A stretch of DNA of 18,840 bases from Larix sibirica. Its lineage: Eukaryota > Streptophyta > Pinopsida > Pinales > Pinaceae. The translations under genes and the position numbers were made by a program. How positions within the stretch are numbered: position 1 is the first letter of the stretch; each line of letters opens with the position of its first letter. Shown in pieces: positions 17,411 through 18,840 of this stretch. The stretch spans positions 1 to 18,840 of the forward strand of contig NWUY0300013587.1 in the NCBI GenBank assembly GCA_004151065.3, read 5' to 3'. The notes below the pieces were generated by a model. It was not told the DNA's origin. It did no database searches and saw only the letters and a program-made list of their open reading frames with translations.

Positions 17411-18840
17411 GAACAATTATTTAATATAGTAAAAATGATAGTGCTTGTGACAAGCATGCTATATGGTTTCTTGGCTTGTGTGATGCTAGATAAGAGTAAA
17501 TAGTATAATATGGAAGTGCAGATATTAGGGTTGGATGATTGGTTTGATGTAAACCTTTTGTTGGGATCTTCAAGAGGATAACATAGCTTGCTAGGATATT
17601 TTTCTTTGAATTGTTATTTTTGGTTAAAATTTGCAGTAATTGTAGATGCCATACATAGGGTTTGGGAAGCTTTGGAGAAGTCCTTATTTGTGATAAAGTG
17701 GAAGGAATTGATGTACAAGCTTCGACAAATTTGAATTACTATAGATACAAAATGGTTAATTATATCATTTTGATTTATTTTAGTACTTTATAGATGGATA
17801 AATAGGAGTTATTGGCTTGTAGGGCCCATTTTAGGGGCAAACATTGCTTTGGTGATTTGGGGTCCATAAGCATCTAGATCCCATTTGAGCCATTAAATGA
17901 TCCTTTTAGGGATTCAAAGCATTGTAAATCATGTTTTAAATCTCTTGAAATTGTTCTACATTTTTATATATTTACAAAAATGCAAAAAACACCTCAATCA
18001 GAGTTCATATGAGAAATTTATGCCTCCTATGAGTTGACTTATGTTGTTGATCATCATGGTACAAAGTGTATGCCAACTTGAATCCAAATACTCATGCATG
18101 TTGAACCAGTCATGTATGGACTTCCAAGAATATTCTAGGGTGACCAAAACCCTAACCCTAATAAGGAGTTGAGGCATGTAAAAACCCTAACTCTAACACT
18201 AGATGACTATCATGACATATGACTTATTGGGTTGGGAAATAATTGGGTTCCATTCTTATTGTATTCATTATCACTCCATATTTGAGCATATCATGGGATT
18301 GGGATATTGGAGTAGAATAGAGGAAGTAAAAGACCTTCTAGCAGCCATATAGGCCATAGTGTCTGTGGAAACTCCAAGTGTGTTCATCTTTATATATATT
18401 TTTATTTCATAATTGAGAAGAAAAGAGAAATTCACAATCTTCACCTTTTGGTTGGGTTTTCCCATATGGGCTTTCCTAGAGTACATCTTATGTTCATTAT
18501 GTGGTATGTTTTTTAACTTCTTTTATTCCAGTCTTCACTTATTTTAGTGTTTTGTGTGCTAAGCTAGTAATATTAGATATAAATCTTAAGTAAAACACTG
18601 CGTAATGGAAAGTTTGTAGAAACTTGTAATATATGTTGTGATGAAATGTTTCGGTAAAATATTCACAACAAATTAAAGATCATGTTGGTATTAGAGTAGT
18701 TTTTGTGGGAAAATATAGGATCCATGGATTTCCTTAATGAAATAAGTGTGAGGAACCTGCAACAATTAATTGATAAAATGCACAATATATGATATCAAAG
18801 AATATTTTTATTGATCACAGACCACTTCGAGGGGGAAACC
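17411..18840. other. AT-rich flank without a supported gene
   Basis: I see no gene or transposon motif. A 71-codon minus-strand open frame (18271-18486) has no recognisable features. Two telomere-like words (ACCCTAACCCTAA near 18149-18161 and ACCCTAACTCTAA near 18184-18196) are too short to call a telomeric tract. Confidence 0.5.

Noticed and set aside
17442-17456. Short palindrome TGCTTGTGACAAGCA
   Set aside because: A 7-bp stem with a 1-base loop is expected by chance and has no associated terminator or gene.
1-18840. CRISPR arrays, prokaryotic operons, tRNA and rRNA genes
   Set aside because: The repeats present are irregular tandem or simple repeats without spacers, and no cloverleaf or rRNA signature was noticed; the content is that of a plant nuclear genome.

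Overview
The window looks like nuclear DNA of a seed plant, most likely a gymnosperm. It is AT-rich and gene-poor, built mostly of decayed retrotransposons, and carries a broken, intron-containing terpene synthase whose peptides resemble the gymnosperm TPS-d3 family, especially (E)-alpha-bisabolene synthase. I see no intact protein-coding gene, tRNA, rRNA or CRISPR array. Family assignments come from conserved motifs and remembered family consensus, not from a database search.

Region 1 (1-2575): AT-rich DNA; then a plus-strand promoter-like stretch (TATA near 808-820) followed by three imperfect ~48-bp tandem repeats (842-986); then a minus-strand terpene synthase pseudogene (about 1385-2574). 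It keeps five exons and four short GT-AG introns but has frameshifts, stops and missing 5' and 3' exons.

Region 2 (2576-6242): a short CpG-rich, coding-like segment of unknown origin (2590-2979) abuts the broken 5' edge of the terpene synthase. The rest is AT-rich spacer with small tandem and direct repeats (3220-3385, 4335-4428, 4880-4953, 5545-5614, 5761-5784).

Region 3 (6243-10094): a 5'-truncated plant L1-type LINE on the plus strand. Order: end of the endonuclease, linker, reverse transcriptase, C-terminal RT region, zf-RVT, RNase H, 3' UTR, A-rich tail. A possible 7-bp target-site duplication (GAGTGCC) flanks it. It is broken by several frameshifts and stops.

Region 4 (10095-12862): about 2.8 kb with no recognisable gene; its right end has LTR- or promoter-like features.

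Region 5 (12863-17410): a Ty1/Copia element of the Tork/Tnt1-like type on the minus strand. Order from right to left: 5' LTR, tRNA-iMet primer-binding site, gag, zinc knuckle, protease, integrase, reverse transcriptase, RNase H, polypurine tract, and a 3' LTR of which only the first ~156 bp is recognisable. Catalytic motifs are damaged in protease, integrase and RT.

Region 6 (17411-18840): AT-rich DNA with no supported gene.

No working system emerges from the parts. The most informative items are the fossil terpene synthase with conserved intron positions, the unexplained CpG-rich segment joined to it, and the mismatched Copia LTRs.
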